DNA of 64,000 bases, taken from the NCBI GenBank assembly GCA_959347345.1, contig OY365738.1, positions 1,426,001-1,490,000 on the forward strand. Direction: 5' to 3'. Below, in pieces: positions 17,895-26,943 of the stretch. The position numbers were made by a program, and so were the translations under genes. Under the pieces are notes generated by a model. The model was given only the letters and a program-made list of their open reading frames with translations, was not told the DNA's origin and ran no database searches. The stretch's first letter is position 1, and the number at the start of each line of letters is the position of its first letter. The DNA is from an uncultured Amylibacter sp. Lineage in GTDB: Bacteria > Pseudomonadota > Alphaproteobacteria > Rhodobacterales > Rhodobacteraceae.

Positions 17895-19094
17895 TCAAGA
17901 GGGTTTCTTGGCGGGGGTCTTAACTGATTTTGTGGTGGACTTATTGGCAGGTTTCTTAACCACTTTCTTGGTGGGCTTTTTGGCAGTTTTCTTAACCGTC
18001 TCATAAGCAATTTTTGAGCCCCCATCGCTCGGCTGAATATTCAAATACTGGGCGCGGTCGCCAAGGGATTCAAACAAATGCGCCTCTGTCCCCGTCATCC
18101 ACGCCTGCGCCCCAAGCGCGCAAATCTCATCATACAAGGCCGCACGGCGGGTTTCATCCAAATGCGCACTGATTTCATCCAATAAAACCAATGGCGGAGT
18201 GGCAAAATCCTGCGACAAAGCCCGTGCCGAAGCCAGAATAACACTGATAAGCAACGCCTTTTGCTCGCCCGTGGAACACATATTCGCGGGCATCCCGCGG
18301 GCGCGATAAACCGCGTTCAAATCATCGCGATGCGGCCCCGCCAAGGACCGCCCCGCCGCCATATCCAACCTGCGATTATCACGCAAAGCCCGCGCCAAGG
18401 TTTCATAATCGGTAATCGGCGTGGTGCTATGTTTATTGGTTATCGACAAAACCGCCGTGGGAAACGCACTGGTGGAGGCGTTTTGTTCCGCCATAATCCG
18501 CGCCAAAGCCAACCCGCGATTCTGCCCGACCAACGCCCCCGCCTGTGCCATTTGCGTTTCAATCGCGCTATACCACGCGGGGTCTTGAATACCGTCTTTT
18601 AACAAACGATTGCGCTCGCGCATCGCCCGATTATAGGTCAGCGAACAATCGCCATGCTCTGGAATAAGGCTGAGCGTTAGGCGATCTAAGAACCTCCGCC
18701 TGCCTTCACTACCCTCTTGCCACAGGCGATCCATCGGCGGAGTCAGCCAGATAATCGGAATCAGTTGGGCAAGGCGCGTTTGCGCCACGGGCATATCATC
18801 AATGAAAACTTTACGCGTTGGCTCGCCTTCAAAAACGGTTTCTATATGATGCAGGGCTTGCGCGGTTTTAAGATTAGCCTTAATCTTCCAGCCCAAATTA
18901 TCGGGCTGGCGAATCATATCACGGGCAGTCGCACCCCGCAAACCTCGCCCAGGGGAAAGGAGAGAAATCCCCTCCAACACATTGGTTTTGCCCCCGCCGT
19001 TGGGTCCATAAATGGCAACAGGGCGGGGGTCAATGTTTAACGTCGTGTTTTTGTGCGAACGCAGATAAGACAGCGATAAAAGAGTAATCGCCAT
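17895..19094 (-). CDS. recF: DNA replication and repair protein RecF with histone H1-like tail
   Basis: SMC-like ATPase that loads RecA at single-strand gaps. 399 aa. Walker A is IYGPNGGGKTNVLEGIS, signature region CSTGEQKALLISVILA, Walker B PLVLLDEISAHLDETRR. After about residue 366 the conserved domain ends and a lysine/alanine/proline/threonine tail follows (KKTAKKPTKKVVKKPANK and more). Such AAKKP/TKKV repeats are known from histone H1-like bacterial proteins and are not usual in RecF. It starts 9 bases after dnaN in the dnaA-dnaN-recF order. Confidence 0.95.
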   Translation of the reverse strand: MAITLLSLSYLRSHKNTTLNIDPRPVAIYGPNGGGKTNVLEGISLLSPGRGLRGATARDMIRQPDNLGWKIKANLKTAQALHHIETVFEGEPTRKVFIDDMPVAQTRLAQLIPIIWLTPPMDRLWQEGSEGRRRFLDRLTLSLIPEHGDCSLTYNRAMRERNRLLKDGIQDPAWYSAIETQMAQAGALVGQNRGLALARIMAEQNASTSAFPTAVLSITNKHSTTPITDYETLARALRDNRRLDMAAGRSLAGPHRDDLNAVYRARGMPANMCSTGEQKALLISVILASARALSQDFATPPLVLLDEISAHLDETRRAALYDEICALGAQAWMTGTEAHLFESLGDRAQYLNIQPSDGGSKIAYETVKKTAKKPTKKVVKKPANKSTTKSVKTPAKKPS

Positions 19095-19103
19095 AACATC
19101 AAA

Positions 19104-20222
19104 TTAGACACGCATCGGCATAACGACATAAAGCGTGGAATCGTCTTTGCCTTCTTGAATTAACGCGGGGTCGCTGTTTGTGTTAAACATAAAAATCGCG
19201 TTGTCTTTTTCAATTTGATTGGCGATTTCCAACAGATACTTGGCGTTAAAGCCAATTTCCATCGGTGTTTTATCGTAGGCAACACCCAGTTCCTCTTCCG
19301 CAGCACCCGAATCGGGGGCAGACACGGATAGCACCAGCTTGTCATTTTCAATGTTCATTTTAACGGCGCGAGAGCGTTCTGATGAAATGGTCGCAACCCG
19401 ATCAACGGCACGTTCCAAATCTTTCGCATCCACTTCCATACGATTCGGATTATCCTTTGGAATAACCCGATTGTAATCGGGGAAAGAGCCGTCAATGACT
19501 TTGGAAGTCAGGGTCAATTCTGCCGAAGCAAACCGAACTTTCGTTTCAGACACGGACACAGCAATTTTGCTATCATCCTCTTCCAGCAAACTGCGCATTT
19601 CGCCGACGGTTTTGCGGGGGACAATAACGCTTGGCATATCTTTGGCACCTTTGGGCAATTCGGCATCAATCCGCGCCAATTTATGACCATCGGTTGCAAC
19701 GCAACGAAGGACATCTTTACCATCCCTATCCGCCTTGTGCATATAAACACCGTTCAGGTAGTACCGCGTTTCCTCGGTTGAAATAGCGAATTTTGATTTA
19801 TCAAACAAACGGCGCAAAACCTGTGCGGGGGCAGAAAAATTACACTGATATTCACTGCTGGCCATAATTGGGAAATCATCGCGTGGCAGAGTGGTGAGTT
19901 TGAAATGCGAGCGACCGGCACTGACATGCATCAAATTCGTTGCCTCATCCGTATAAAGCTGCACCATCGCGCCCTCTGGCAATTTGCGCACGATTTCATA
20001 AAGAGTATGCGCGGACACAGTAATCGCCCCAGCGGTTTCTACCATGCCAGTGATTTTGCTGATGATTTCAATATCCAAATCGGTTGTGCGAAAGCTGATA
20101 CCATCGCCTTCTGCCTCAATCAATACGTTTGATAAAATAGGCAAGGTTGTGCGCCGTTCAACGACGGATTGGGCTTGCCCCATTGCTTTTAATAAAAAAT
20201 TGCGTTCAACACTGACTTTCAT
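19104..20222 (-). CDS. dnaN: DNA polymerase III sliding clamp (beta subunit)
   Basis: Ring-shaped processivity clamp. 372 aa from ATG 20222, preceded by TAGGAG, and beginning MKVSVERNFLLKAMGQAQSV as in family members. Other blocks are RTTLPILSNVLIEAEGDGIS, ATDGHKLARIDAELP and the C-terminal MPMRV. An in-frame frame upstream from 20291 would add 23 lysine/threonine-rich residues; it has a weaker ribosome site and is not favoured. Second gene of the replication operon. Confidence 0.96.
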   Translation of the reverse strand: MKVSVERNFLLKAMGQAQSVVERRTTLPILSNVLIEAEGDGISFRTTDLDIEIISKITGMVETAGAITVSAHTLYEIVRKLPEGAMVQLYTDEATNLMHVSAGRSHFKLTTLPRDDFPIMASSEYQCNFSAPAQVLRRLFDKSKFAISTEETRYYLNGVYMHKADRDGKDVLRCVATDGHKLARIDAELPKGAKDMPSVIVPRKTVGEMRSLLEEDDSKIAVSVSETKVRFASAELTLTSKVIDGSFPDYNRVIPKDNPNRMEVDAKDLERAVDRVATISSERSRAVKMNIENDKLVLSVSAPDSGAAEEELGVAYDKTPMEIGFNAKYLLEIANQIEKDNAIFMFNTNSDPALIQEGKDDSTLYVVMPMRV

Positions 20223-20359
20223 TTTTTTCTCTCCTAAGTCTTTTGTTTTGGTGGGTTTAGTGGGTTTTTTTTCTTTGGTTTCTTTGGTCATTTTACGGGT
20301 CTCTCTTTTACATGGATTGTTATAGGGGGTTAAGGGTTAAGCGTCAAGGGCAAAAACGA

Positions 20360-21766
20360 TTATCGTTCCAATATCACCCGCAAGGCCTCGCGGTCTTGGG
20401 CGATTCGGGTATCATTGGTGCAAAGTTCCTCTATCTTTCTTACCGCATGAATAACGGTGGTATGGTCGCGTCCGCCAAAATGCCGCCCGATTTCAGGCAG
20501 GGATTTCTGGGTTAATTTCTTTGCCAGATACATTGCCATTTGACGCGGGCGAGCAACCTCCCGCGCACGGCGGGGTGATAAAATATCGCTGGTGGTAAGG
20601 TTATAGTGTTCAGTAACCGTGCGAATAATATCTTCCATGCGAATCAGGCGGTGCGTGGAACGCAGAATATCCGCCAAACATTCCGCCGCCATGGGTTGGC
20701 TGATTTCACGCCCAATAAGCTCGCCAAAGGCATAGAGCCGATTTAATACACCTTCCAAAACCCGCACATTGGCGGATATTTTATCGGCAATGAATTCCAA
20801 AACTCCATCGGCAAAGACAATCTGCGGATTGTTTTTTTGATAGGCGGTGACCTTGGCGGTTAAAATCCCAAGACGCAAGTTATAATCGGTCGGGTGCAAA
20901 TCCACAATCAAGCCCGATTGTAGGCGGGATTTTATCCGCTCTTCCAGTCCGTCAATTTCACTAGGCGTTCTATCGGCAGAGATAATGATTTTCTTATCCG
21001 CGTTGGCAAGGGCGTTAAAGGTGTGAAAGAATTCATCCTGTGTGGAATTTTTACCCGCGATAAACTGCACATCATCAATCATCAAAACATCGACAGAGCG
21101 AAACATTTCCTTAAAGGCATGGGTGTCTTTGAACCGCAAGGCTTGGACGAATTTAAACATAAACTGTTCCGCCGATAGGTATAAAATCCGCGCGTTTGCC
21201 TTGCGTGATTTGATATCCCAAGCGATGGCATGCATCAGGTGGGTTTTGCCGAGGCCAACCCCGCCGTACATGAAGAGTGGGTTAAAATTGGTTTCATCGG
21301 TTTGGGCGGCACGTTGGGCGGCGGCATAAGCCAGCTGATTCGGCACACCAACGATAAACTTTTCAAAGGTGAGGTTTTTATTCAGCTTGGTTGATGGCAA
21401 AGCGGAAGACGGACTATCATCGGTATTGCTAGAAGGATTCGCAAGACCAAGGGATTGGGCTGGCGATGTTGGATGCGGTGTTGCGCCCATGTTTTCTTGG
21501 GTAGTGGTTTCTTGGGCGGGTGAAGTCGCAAGACAGAATTCCAATCGTGACGTGCTCTGCCCGTAGGTTGTTAATAACGCGCAGACTCGGTTGCCATAAT
21601 TACGCGATACCCAGTTGCCAAAGAACAATGTCGGAGCGGATAAAACCGCCAGTCCATCTTCGCACGACACCAACGCCATCGGTGCTATCCAATTCTTAAA
21701 TGCGCCTTCGCCGATTTCTGTGCGCAATGCAGATTGAACATTTTTCCAAACATCATCAAGCGTCAT
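20360..21766 (-). CDS. dnaA: Chromosomal replication initiator DnaA
   Basis: AAA+ initiator, 468 aa. Domain I opens DDVWKNVQSALRTEIGEGAF; a Ser/Thr/Pro-rich linker follows at about residues 80-125; domain III has FMYGGVGLGKTHLMHAIAWD (Walker A) and VLMIDDVQFIAGK (Walker B); domain IV has the box-binding signature HFGGRDHTTVIHAVRKI. The A/T-rich region upstream contains a perfect DnaA box. First gene of dnaA-dnaN-recF. Confidence 0.98.
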   Translation of the reverse strand: MTLDDVWKNVQSALRTEIGEGAFKNWIAPMALVSCEDGLAVLSAPTLFFGNWVSRNYGNRVCALLTTYGQSTSRLEFCLATSPAQETTTQENMGATPHPTSPAQSLGLANPSSNTDDSPSSALPSTKLNKNLTFEKFIVGVPNQLAYAAAQRAAQTDETNFNPLFMYGGVGLGKTHLMHAIAWDIKSRKANARILYLSAEQFMFKFVQALRFKDTHAFKEMFRSVDVLMIDDVQFIAGKNSTQDEFFHTFNALANADKKIIISADRTPSEIDGLEERIKSRLQSGLIVDLHPTDYNLRLGILTAKVTAYQKNNPQIVFADGVLEFIADKISANVRVLEGVLNRLYAFGELIGREISQPMAAECLADILRSTHRLIRMEDIIRTVTEHYNLTTSDILSPRRAREVARPRQMAMYLAKKLTQKSLPEIGRHFGGRDHTTVIHAVRKIEELCTNDTRIAQDREALRVILER

Positions 21767-22385
21767 TCTTACAAACCTTCTTGTTACGATTGACGCTGTA
21801 CCTATCCGACTTATTTCGGATATTCATATTTTGGCGAATCACCACACGCACCCGATTCGGGGGGGGTAAAAGGCAAATCGGCTCACAGAAAAATCACCTT
21901 AATGTATCGACCTATCTTATTGAAAAAAGACAAATTAGGATGAAACGGTTTCCCGAAATATTTGGCAGTAGCGTGAATCTTGTCACGTATTAGTAGGTTA
22001 ACAATACAACAATTTCGGGGGAATTATCAAGGGCTAAAAGAGAGAATTTTACACAAAAGTGATAAAAATTTTCTTTTGTTAAGTATTTGTTTTATATGGA
22101 TTTTTTGTGGATAAACCATAAAAAACCACAGCCCATAAACCTCCGCGAAAGCGGGCGGTTTGACTGTGGTATTTTTAACCTTGTGCGACCCAGCCCAAAG
22201 CCATGGCGCATTTGATAAAGAATACCGTCTATGGGCATGGGATGCAAGGGGTGAAAAAATATTTTTGCACATGTTTTGTGCGATTTTTCACTTTTTTTCA
22301 CTTTTGTGAAATTTCTTTGGGGATATAATTTTTATTGTAAAACTATTACAATTTTATCGCGGGGCGGGAATCGGCGAATCACCAA
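21767..22385. other. Candidate replication origin (oriC) and dnaA upstream region
   Basis: About 620 bp without a supported gene, strongly A/T rich between 22010 and 22360. A perfect DnaA box (TTATCCACA on the minus strand) lies at 22106-22114 and a one-mismatch box TTTTACACA at 22047-22055. A large hairpin (ACCACAG/CTGTGGT with inner CCGCGAAAGCGG) is at about 22125-22172, and small hairpins such as TTTCACTTTTGTGAAA follow. Gene orientation is mainly minus to the left and more plus to the right. Only one perfect box makes this a candidate, not a proof. Confidence 0.5.
22106..22114 (-). promoter_or_regulatory. DnaA box
   Basis: Perfect match to the nonamer TTATCCACA on the minus strand, in the A/T-rich gap between dnaA and rpsT. 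It could serve origin firing or dnaA autoregulation. Confidence 0.65.
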
Positions 22386-22405
22386 CATAAGGATAAAGCC
22401 TTATG
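22386..22405 (-). terminator. Hairpin after rpsT
   Basis: Perfect 7 bp stem CATAAGG/CCTTATG with loop of six, beginning seven bases after the rpsT stop on the minus strand. The U-tract is weak (TTGGTGATT), so termination efficiency is uncertain. Confidence 0.5.
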
Positions 22406-22411
22406 GTTAGG

Positions 22412-22678
22412 CTACGCCCCCAGTGCCTTCACCCGTGCCGACAAACGCGACATTTTCCGTGATGCGGTGTTTTTATGCAAAACACCTTTTGTCACACCGC
22501 GCATCAATTCTGGTTGCGCTTCTTTTAACGCAGTCCGCGCGGCGGTCTGGTCTTTTTGCTCTATCGCAGCCTCAACACGGCGCAGGTGCGTACGCAGGCG
22601 AGACAGCCGATTTTTATTAACTTCCGTGCGCCGAATGATTTGACGTGCGCGTTTTTTGGCTTGTGGTGTATTGGCCAT
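22412..22678 (-). CDS. rpsT: 30S ribosomal protein bS20
   Basis: 16S rRNA-binding small-subunit protein, 88 aa, rich in Lys, Arg and Ala. It starts [20 protein letters not shown] and has the [20 protein letters not shown]-terminal block of S20. Position upstream of dnaA is common in alphaproteobacteria. Confidence 0.97.
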   Translation of the reverse strand: MANTPQAKKRARQIIRRTEVNKNRLSRLRTHLRRVEAAIEQKDQTAARTALKEAQPELMRGVTKGVLHKNTASRKMSRLSARVKALGA

Positions 22679-22778
22679 GATGTGTGTATTCCTCTGTATC
22701 CCGAAGTGGTTTCAAAAATAATAGCCCCGTTTAGGGCAGAATTTAGCAAAGGTCAAGAGGCAAATATCGCTTTACGGG

Positions 22779-23645
22779 CTATTTTTGACATTTTGGGCAA
22801 TAAAAGGTCGACCGATTGGATTGAACGATTCGCCGAATCACGCCAGAACACCGATTCGCACCCGACTGATTCGCTGAGTGATTCGGTAAAATATTCGCCA
22901 AACACCCCTCGCCTTCACGCCCATAGGCGTTAAAATGATGCTGAAAATGCCCCCAATCGCCACTGGTTTGGCGGTGGTCTTTCAGGCTTGATCCGCCCGC
23001 GACAATCGCCCGTTCCAATACATCGCGAATCGCCACGCACAACCGCGACAGCCGAGGTCGCCCAATCCGCCCAGCCGCCCGAATGGGGGATATTTGGGCG
23101 TGCCACAAAGCCTCACAAACATAAATATTCCCCAACCCCGCGATAATCCGCTGATCCAAAAGCGCGGTTTTTATCGGCACAGCCCTGCCCGCAAAAGCCC
23201 CCGCCAAATACGCATCATTAAAATGATTACCCAGAGGCTCCACCCCCATTCCCACCAGCAAACGATGCAAATCGGCCTTATCCGTCTGTATCAAATCCAA
23301 CGCACCGAATCGCCGTGGGTCGTTAAAAATAACCCGCCCGCCATTATCCAAATCCAAAACAACATGGTCGTGTTTGCCCAAATCGCCCTGCCCAGCAGAC
23401 ACCAGAACCGAGCCTGACATACCCAAATGAATCAACAAACTCTGCCCACTATCCAAATCGCACAGGATATATTTACCCCGCCGATGCAGATGAATCACCC
23501 GAACCCCACGCAACCGCCCCGCCATATCCGCAGGGAAAGGATAGCGTAACCCCGCACGGCGAACCTCCGCACCGACAATCTGTCGCCCCAGCAAGGCGGG
23601 GGTCAACCCGCGCATAACGGTTTCAACTTCTGGCAATTCGGGCAT
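22779..23645 (-). CDS. mutM: Formamidopyrimidine-DNA glycosylase with expanded zinc-finger loop
   Basis: Removes oxidised purines (8-oxoG, FapyG) and nicks the abasic site. 288 aa. The catalytic N-terminal Pro-Glu is intact ([14 protein letters not shown]); [30 protein letters not shown] and [20 protein letters not shown] follow. The C-terminal zinc finger keeps the last pair (FYCPKCQK), but the first pair is C248-X17-C266 instead of C-X2-C, so about 15 extra residues sit in the knuckle. The extra DNA (about 22851-22901) contains repeated GATTCG motifs. Divergent from ubiE. Confidence 0.95.
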   Translation of the reverse strand: MPELPEVETVMRGLTPALLGRQIVGAEVRRAGLRYPFPADMAGRLRGVRVIHLHRRGKYILCDLDSGQSLLIHLGMSGSVLVSAGQGDLGKHDHVVLDLDNGGRVIFNDPRRFGALDLIQTDKADLHRLLVGMGVEPLGNHFNDAYLAGAFAGRAVPIKTALLDQRIIAGLGNIYVCEALWHAQISPIRAAGRIGRPRLSRLCVAIRDVLERAIVAGGSSLKDHRQTSGDWGHFQHHFNAYGREGEGCLANILPNHSANQSGANRCSGVIRRIVQSNRSTFYCPKCQK

Positions 23646-23741
23646 AACGGGTCTTTATTGTTTGGGGGGACATGTGGTATAGAGTCGCCTAACGCTATCA
23701 CGCCACGCACCGCTTGGCAAGGTTTTATGAAAGTTAGGCAC

Positions 23742-24491
23742 ATGAAAAACGATTCCGCGACAACCAGTTTCGGTTTTAAAACCATCCGCGAATCGGCGAA
23801 AGCTGGTATGGTGGCGGATGTTTTTACCAAGGTTGCCGCGAACTATGACACGATGAATGATGTTATGTCGCTGGGAGTCCATCGTATTTGGAAGGATATG
23901 ATGATTGATTGGCTGGCACCACGGGGCTCGCAACATCTGCTGGATGTGGCGGGGGGTACGGGCGACATAGCCTTTCGGTTTTTGAACCGTGCGCCCAATT
24001 CCACCGCCGTGATTGCCGATATGACCCCTGCTATGCTGGATGCGGGCGCGGCGCGAGCAACCGCAAAGAACCTGACCGACCGTGCCGATTGGGTTTGTGC
24101 CGATGCGATGAACCTGCCGTTTAAGGATGATACCTTTGATGTTTATACGATGAGCTTTGGCATTCGCAATGTCACCTCCATTACCAAAACCCTGACGGAA
24201 GCCCACCGCGTATTGAAAATCGGTGGTCGTTTGATGATATTAGAATTCGCGCATTTATCCCTGCCTGCCTTACAACGAGCGTATGATGCCTATTCGTTTA
24301 ATGTGATTCCCGCGATGGGGCAGATGATAGCCAAAGACCGCGACAGCTATCAATACCTCGTTGAATCCATCCGCAAATTCCCCAAACAAGACGATTTCCT
24401 AGAAACGATTCGCGATTGCGGGTTTGGCTGTGCGAAATACCGCAATTTATCCTTTGGCATAGCCGCCCTCCATTCCGCGTGGAAGATATAA
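23742..24491 (+). CDS. ubiE: Ubiquinone/menaquinone C-methyltransferase
   Basis: SAM-dependent C-methylation of the quinone ring. 249 aa from ATG 23742 (TAGG upstream), which gives the usual opening [17 protein letters not shown]; in-frame starts at 23658 and 23727 are less likely. Motifs are [19 protein letters not shown], the SAM site [14 protein letters not shown], and [20 protein letters not shown]. The stop overlaps the ubiB start (TAATG). Confidence 0.95.
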   Translation: MKNDSATTSFGFKTIRESAKAGMVADVFTKVAANYDTMNDVMSLGVHRIWKDMMIDWLAPRGSQHLLDVAGGTGDIAFRFLNRAPNSTAVIADMTPAMLDAGAARATAKNLTDRADWVCADAMNLPFKDDTFDVYTMSFGIRNVTSITKTLTEAHRVLKIGGRLMILEFAHLSLPALQRAYDAYSFNVIPAMGQMIAKDRDSYQYLVESIRKFPKQDDFLETIRDCGFGCAKYRNLSFGIAALHSAWKI

Positions 24492-26005
24492 TGCGTGGTC
24501 CTCATAATATATGGCGGTTAATCCGTGCGGGGGCAACCTTTGAACGCACGGGGGCGATGCGCACCTTGCTGGATTTGATAGAAGCTCCACGGGCGGTGCG
24601 GATATTGGCACGGGGACTTGGCGCACCGTTTCAAATTCTGGGGTTGCGAGGCGATGCCACCCATCCGCCTATGCTACGGGCGATTATCGCGCTTGGGCCT
24701 GCCTATATTAAATTCGGGCAGTTGCTATCGACTCGCCCCGATGTTGTCGGGGTTGCGCTGGCGGAGGAGTTGAAAATCCTGCAAGACCGCTTGCCCGCCT
24801 TTGCCCAAGATATAGCCATTGCGGAAGTGGAAAAGGAACTGGGAATAACCCTCACCGATATTTTCACCGACTTTACCCCGCCTGTCGCGGCCGCGTCCAT
24901 AGCCCAAGTCCATAAGGCAACTTTACGTGAAACCGGGCAACAGGTTGCGATAAAAATCCTTCGCCCGAATATCGAACGTGATTTTGCCCGTGATGTGAAT
25001 GCTTTTAACTTTGCCGCCGCGATGGTGGAATGGCTTGCCCCGAAAACCCGCCGTTTGCGACCGAAAGCCGTGACCGCCCATTTTGAACATATAGTGCGCA
25101 ATGAGCTGGATTTACGGCAAGAGGCAGCCTTGGCGGATGAATTCGCCCAAAACACGGCGGGGGATGCGGGGTTTGGCGTGCCGAAGGTGCTCTGGCCACT
25201 CTGTGCGCGGCGGGTTATGACGGCGGAATGGGTTGATGGGCTATCGCTGGGGGATATTAAGGGCTTGCGTAAATCAGGCAGGGATTTGCCCGATTTGGGT
25301 GCGCGGATTATCACCATGTTTTTGCGGCATGCTTTGCGAGATGGGTTGTTTCACGGCGATATGCATCAGGGCAATTTGAAATTGAACGAGGCGGGGGATT
25401 TGGTCGCCTTGGATTTCGGCATTATGGGGCGGATTGATGAATATACTCGGCGGGTGTATGCGGAGATTTTGATGGGTTTTATTACCAAGGATTATCGCAG
25501 GATAGCTGAGGTGCATTTTGAAGCGGGCTATGTCCCGCAGGGGCAAGACGTGATGGCGTTTGCCCAAGCCTTGCGGTCGGTGGGCGAGCCTATATTTGGG
25601 CAATCCGCCGATAAGATTTCCATGGCGCGGTTGCTGGCGCATTTGTTTGAGGTGACGGCGCAGTTTGGCATGGAAACCCGAACAGAGCTGATTTTATTGC
25701 AACGCACTATGGTAGTGGTGGAGGGTGTGGCAAGGACGCTAAACCCCGATTTGAACCTATGGACTGTGGCAAAGCCAGAGGTGGAGGGGTATATTAGAAA
25801 CCATCTGGGCGCGGCGGGGATGATACGCGATGGGGTGCGCGTGATGCAATCCTTGGCGCGGTTAGGGCCGAAACTGCCCGCGATGATTGACGATTGGGAA
25901 TCGCGGATGAAAGCGGATGTGCCTGTGCGTAAATCGGGCTGGGTGCGTGTGGGCTGGTTTGTGCTGGCGGTTGGTGTTGCCGTTGGTTTGGTTATTAGTT
26001 TCTAA
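24491..26005 (+). CDS. ubiB: UbiB/ADCK-family atypical kinase for ubiquinone synthesis
   Basis: Membrane-associated kinase-like ATPase needed for ubiquinone synthesis or trafficking. 504 aa from the ATG overlapping the ubiE stop. KxGQ motif YIKFGQLLSTRPD, the alanine-rich loop VAAASIAQVHKA, catalytic-like FHGDMHQGNLKLNE and LVALDFGIMGRID are present. A C-terminal hydrophobic segment (WVRVGWFVLAVGVAVGLVIS) anchors it in the inner membrane. The usual third gene of this cluster (coaBC) is absent; a terminator follows. Confidence 0.95.
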   Translation: MRGPHNIWRLIRAGATFERTGAMRTLLDLIEAPRAVRILARGLGAPFQILGLRGDATHPPMLRAIIALGPAYIKFGQLLSTRPDVVGVALAEELKILQDRLPAFAQDIAIAEVEKELGITLTDIFTDFTPPVAAASIAQVHKATLRETGQQVAIKILRPNIERDFARDVNAFNFAAAMVEWLAPKTRRLRPKAVTAHFEHIVRNELDLRQEAALADEFAQNTAGDAGFGVPKVLWPLCARRVMTAEWVDGLSLGDIKGLRKSGRDLPDLGARIITMFLRHALRDGLFHGDMHQGNLKLNEAGDLVALDFGIMGRIDEYTRRVYAEILMGFITKDYRRIAEVHFEAGYVPQGQDVMAFAQALRSVGEPIFGQSADKISMARLLAHLFEVTAQFGMETRTELILLQRTMVVVEGVARTLNPDLNLWTVAKPEVEGYIRNHLGAAGMIRDGVRVMQSLARLGPKLPAMIDDWESRMKADVPVRKSGWVRVGWFVLAVGVAVGLVISF

Positions 26006-26016
26006 CGATTGATTTT

Positions 26017-26036
26017 AGCCCTTCGGGGGCTTTTTA
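26017..26036 (+). terminator. Intrinsic terminator after ubiB
   Basis: AGCCC (loop TTCGG) GGGCT followed by TTTTTAT, 12 bases after the ubiB stop. Confidence 0.75.
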
Positions 26037-26103
26037 TAGGAATTCATAGGATATAGGTGCGTTTTGATAGGATAATGTAGGATTTTTAGGGGGTTTTAGG
26101 GGG

Positions 26104-26131
26104 TTGCCTTTTGTTAAAAACCCGCTATAAC
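26104..26131 (+). promoter_or_regulatory. Predicted promoter of trcR
   Basis: TTGCCT (26104-26109), 16 bp spacer, TATAAC (26126-26131), 52 bases before the start codon. The -35 context GGTTGCCTTTT recurs before the methyltransferase-HNH gene and hemE. Confidence 0.55.
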
Positions 26132-26183
26132 GCGGTTAAGATTTTGTCTTTTTAACCATACAGCACACAACAAAGGATTGCTT

Positions 26184-26927
26184 ATGCCCCTACCTATTAT
26201 GGCTCGTGCCACCGCCGTTTGGCTGGTGGATAATACAACCTTAACCTTTAAACAGATTTCTGACTTTTGCGGTTTGCATGAGCTAGAAGTGCATGCAATC
26301 GCCGATGATGACACGGGTGTATCAATGAAGGGGTTCGATCCGATTTCCAATAATCAATTAACGCGGAAGGAGATTTCGCGCGGTGAGGCTTCACCGATTT
26401 ACAAGTTGCAATTGATGGATAATCCAGTGACTAAAGGCGAAGAAAAACGCCGTGGTCCGCGTTATACGCCTTTATCCAAACGCCAAGACCGCCCTGCTGG
26501 GATTTTGTGGTTGGTGAAGTTTCACCCCGAATTATCCGATGTGCAAATATCAAAACTGGTCGGCACGACCAAGCCAACTATCAAAGCTATGCGCGAGCGT
26601 ACCCATTGGGATATCAACAATATCCAACCGATTGACCCTGTTGCCTTGGGTCTCTGCAAGCAAGTTGATTTACACGCGGCGGTTGAAAAGGCTGTTGCGA
26701 AAATGAAGAAGGACGGCACGATGCCTGTGCAGGATTTGGAGGGCGAAGGGCTGGTGAATGTTGAGGAATCTTTGGGCATGTCTGGCGATCAAAAGATGCC
26801 CAGCGCAATTAGCGGATTAGAGAATTTTTCCTTTGGTGCGGAGGCGAAATCTGATGGTGATGAGGCGGATTCTAACACGCCAGACGACGCAGAAGCGTTG
26901 TTTAATTTGCCGAAATCTAGCAAATAA
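26184..26927 (+). CDS. trcR: Cell cycle transcriptional regulator TrcR (DUF1013)
   Basis: 247 aa, DUF1013 family, conserved across alphaproteobacteria and described as an RNA polymerase-associated regulator. Typical blocks are MARATAVWLVDNTTLTFKQI (a helix-turn-helix-like start), FDPISNNQLTRKEISRGEA, RRGPRYTPLSKRQDRPAGIL and VGTTKPTIKAMRERTHWDI. The last 60 residues are acidic and low complexity. ATG 26184 is chosen because AAAGGA lies 7 bases upstream; an in-frame TTG at 26178 is too close to that site. Confidence 0.92.
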   Translation: MPLPIMARATAVWLVDNTTLTFKQISDFCGLHELEVHAIADDDTGVSMKGFDPISNNQLTRKEISRGEASPIYKLQLMDNPVTKGEEKRRGPRYTPLSKRQDRPAGILWLVKFHPELSDVQISKLVGTTKPTIKAMRERTHWDINNIQPIDPVALGLCKQVDLHAAVEKAVAKMKKDGTMPVQDLEGEGLVNVEESLGMSGDQKMPSAISGLENFSFGAEAKSDGDEADSNTPDDAEALFNLPKSSK

Positions 26928-26943
26928 AACCCTTATTTTCCCC

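Noticed and set aside
20225..20291. Extended DnaN N-terminus of 23 lysine/threonine-rich residues
   Set aside because: The inner ATG has a strong TAGGAG site and gives the conserved clamp N-terminus; the longer form remains only a possibility.
22027..22272. Minus-strand frame of 81 codons in the dnaA-rpsT gap
   Set aside because: It covers the DnaA box and a large hairpin, has no ribosome site and no recognisable protein features.
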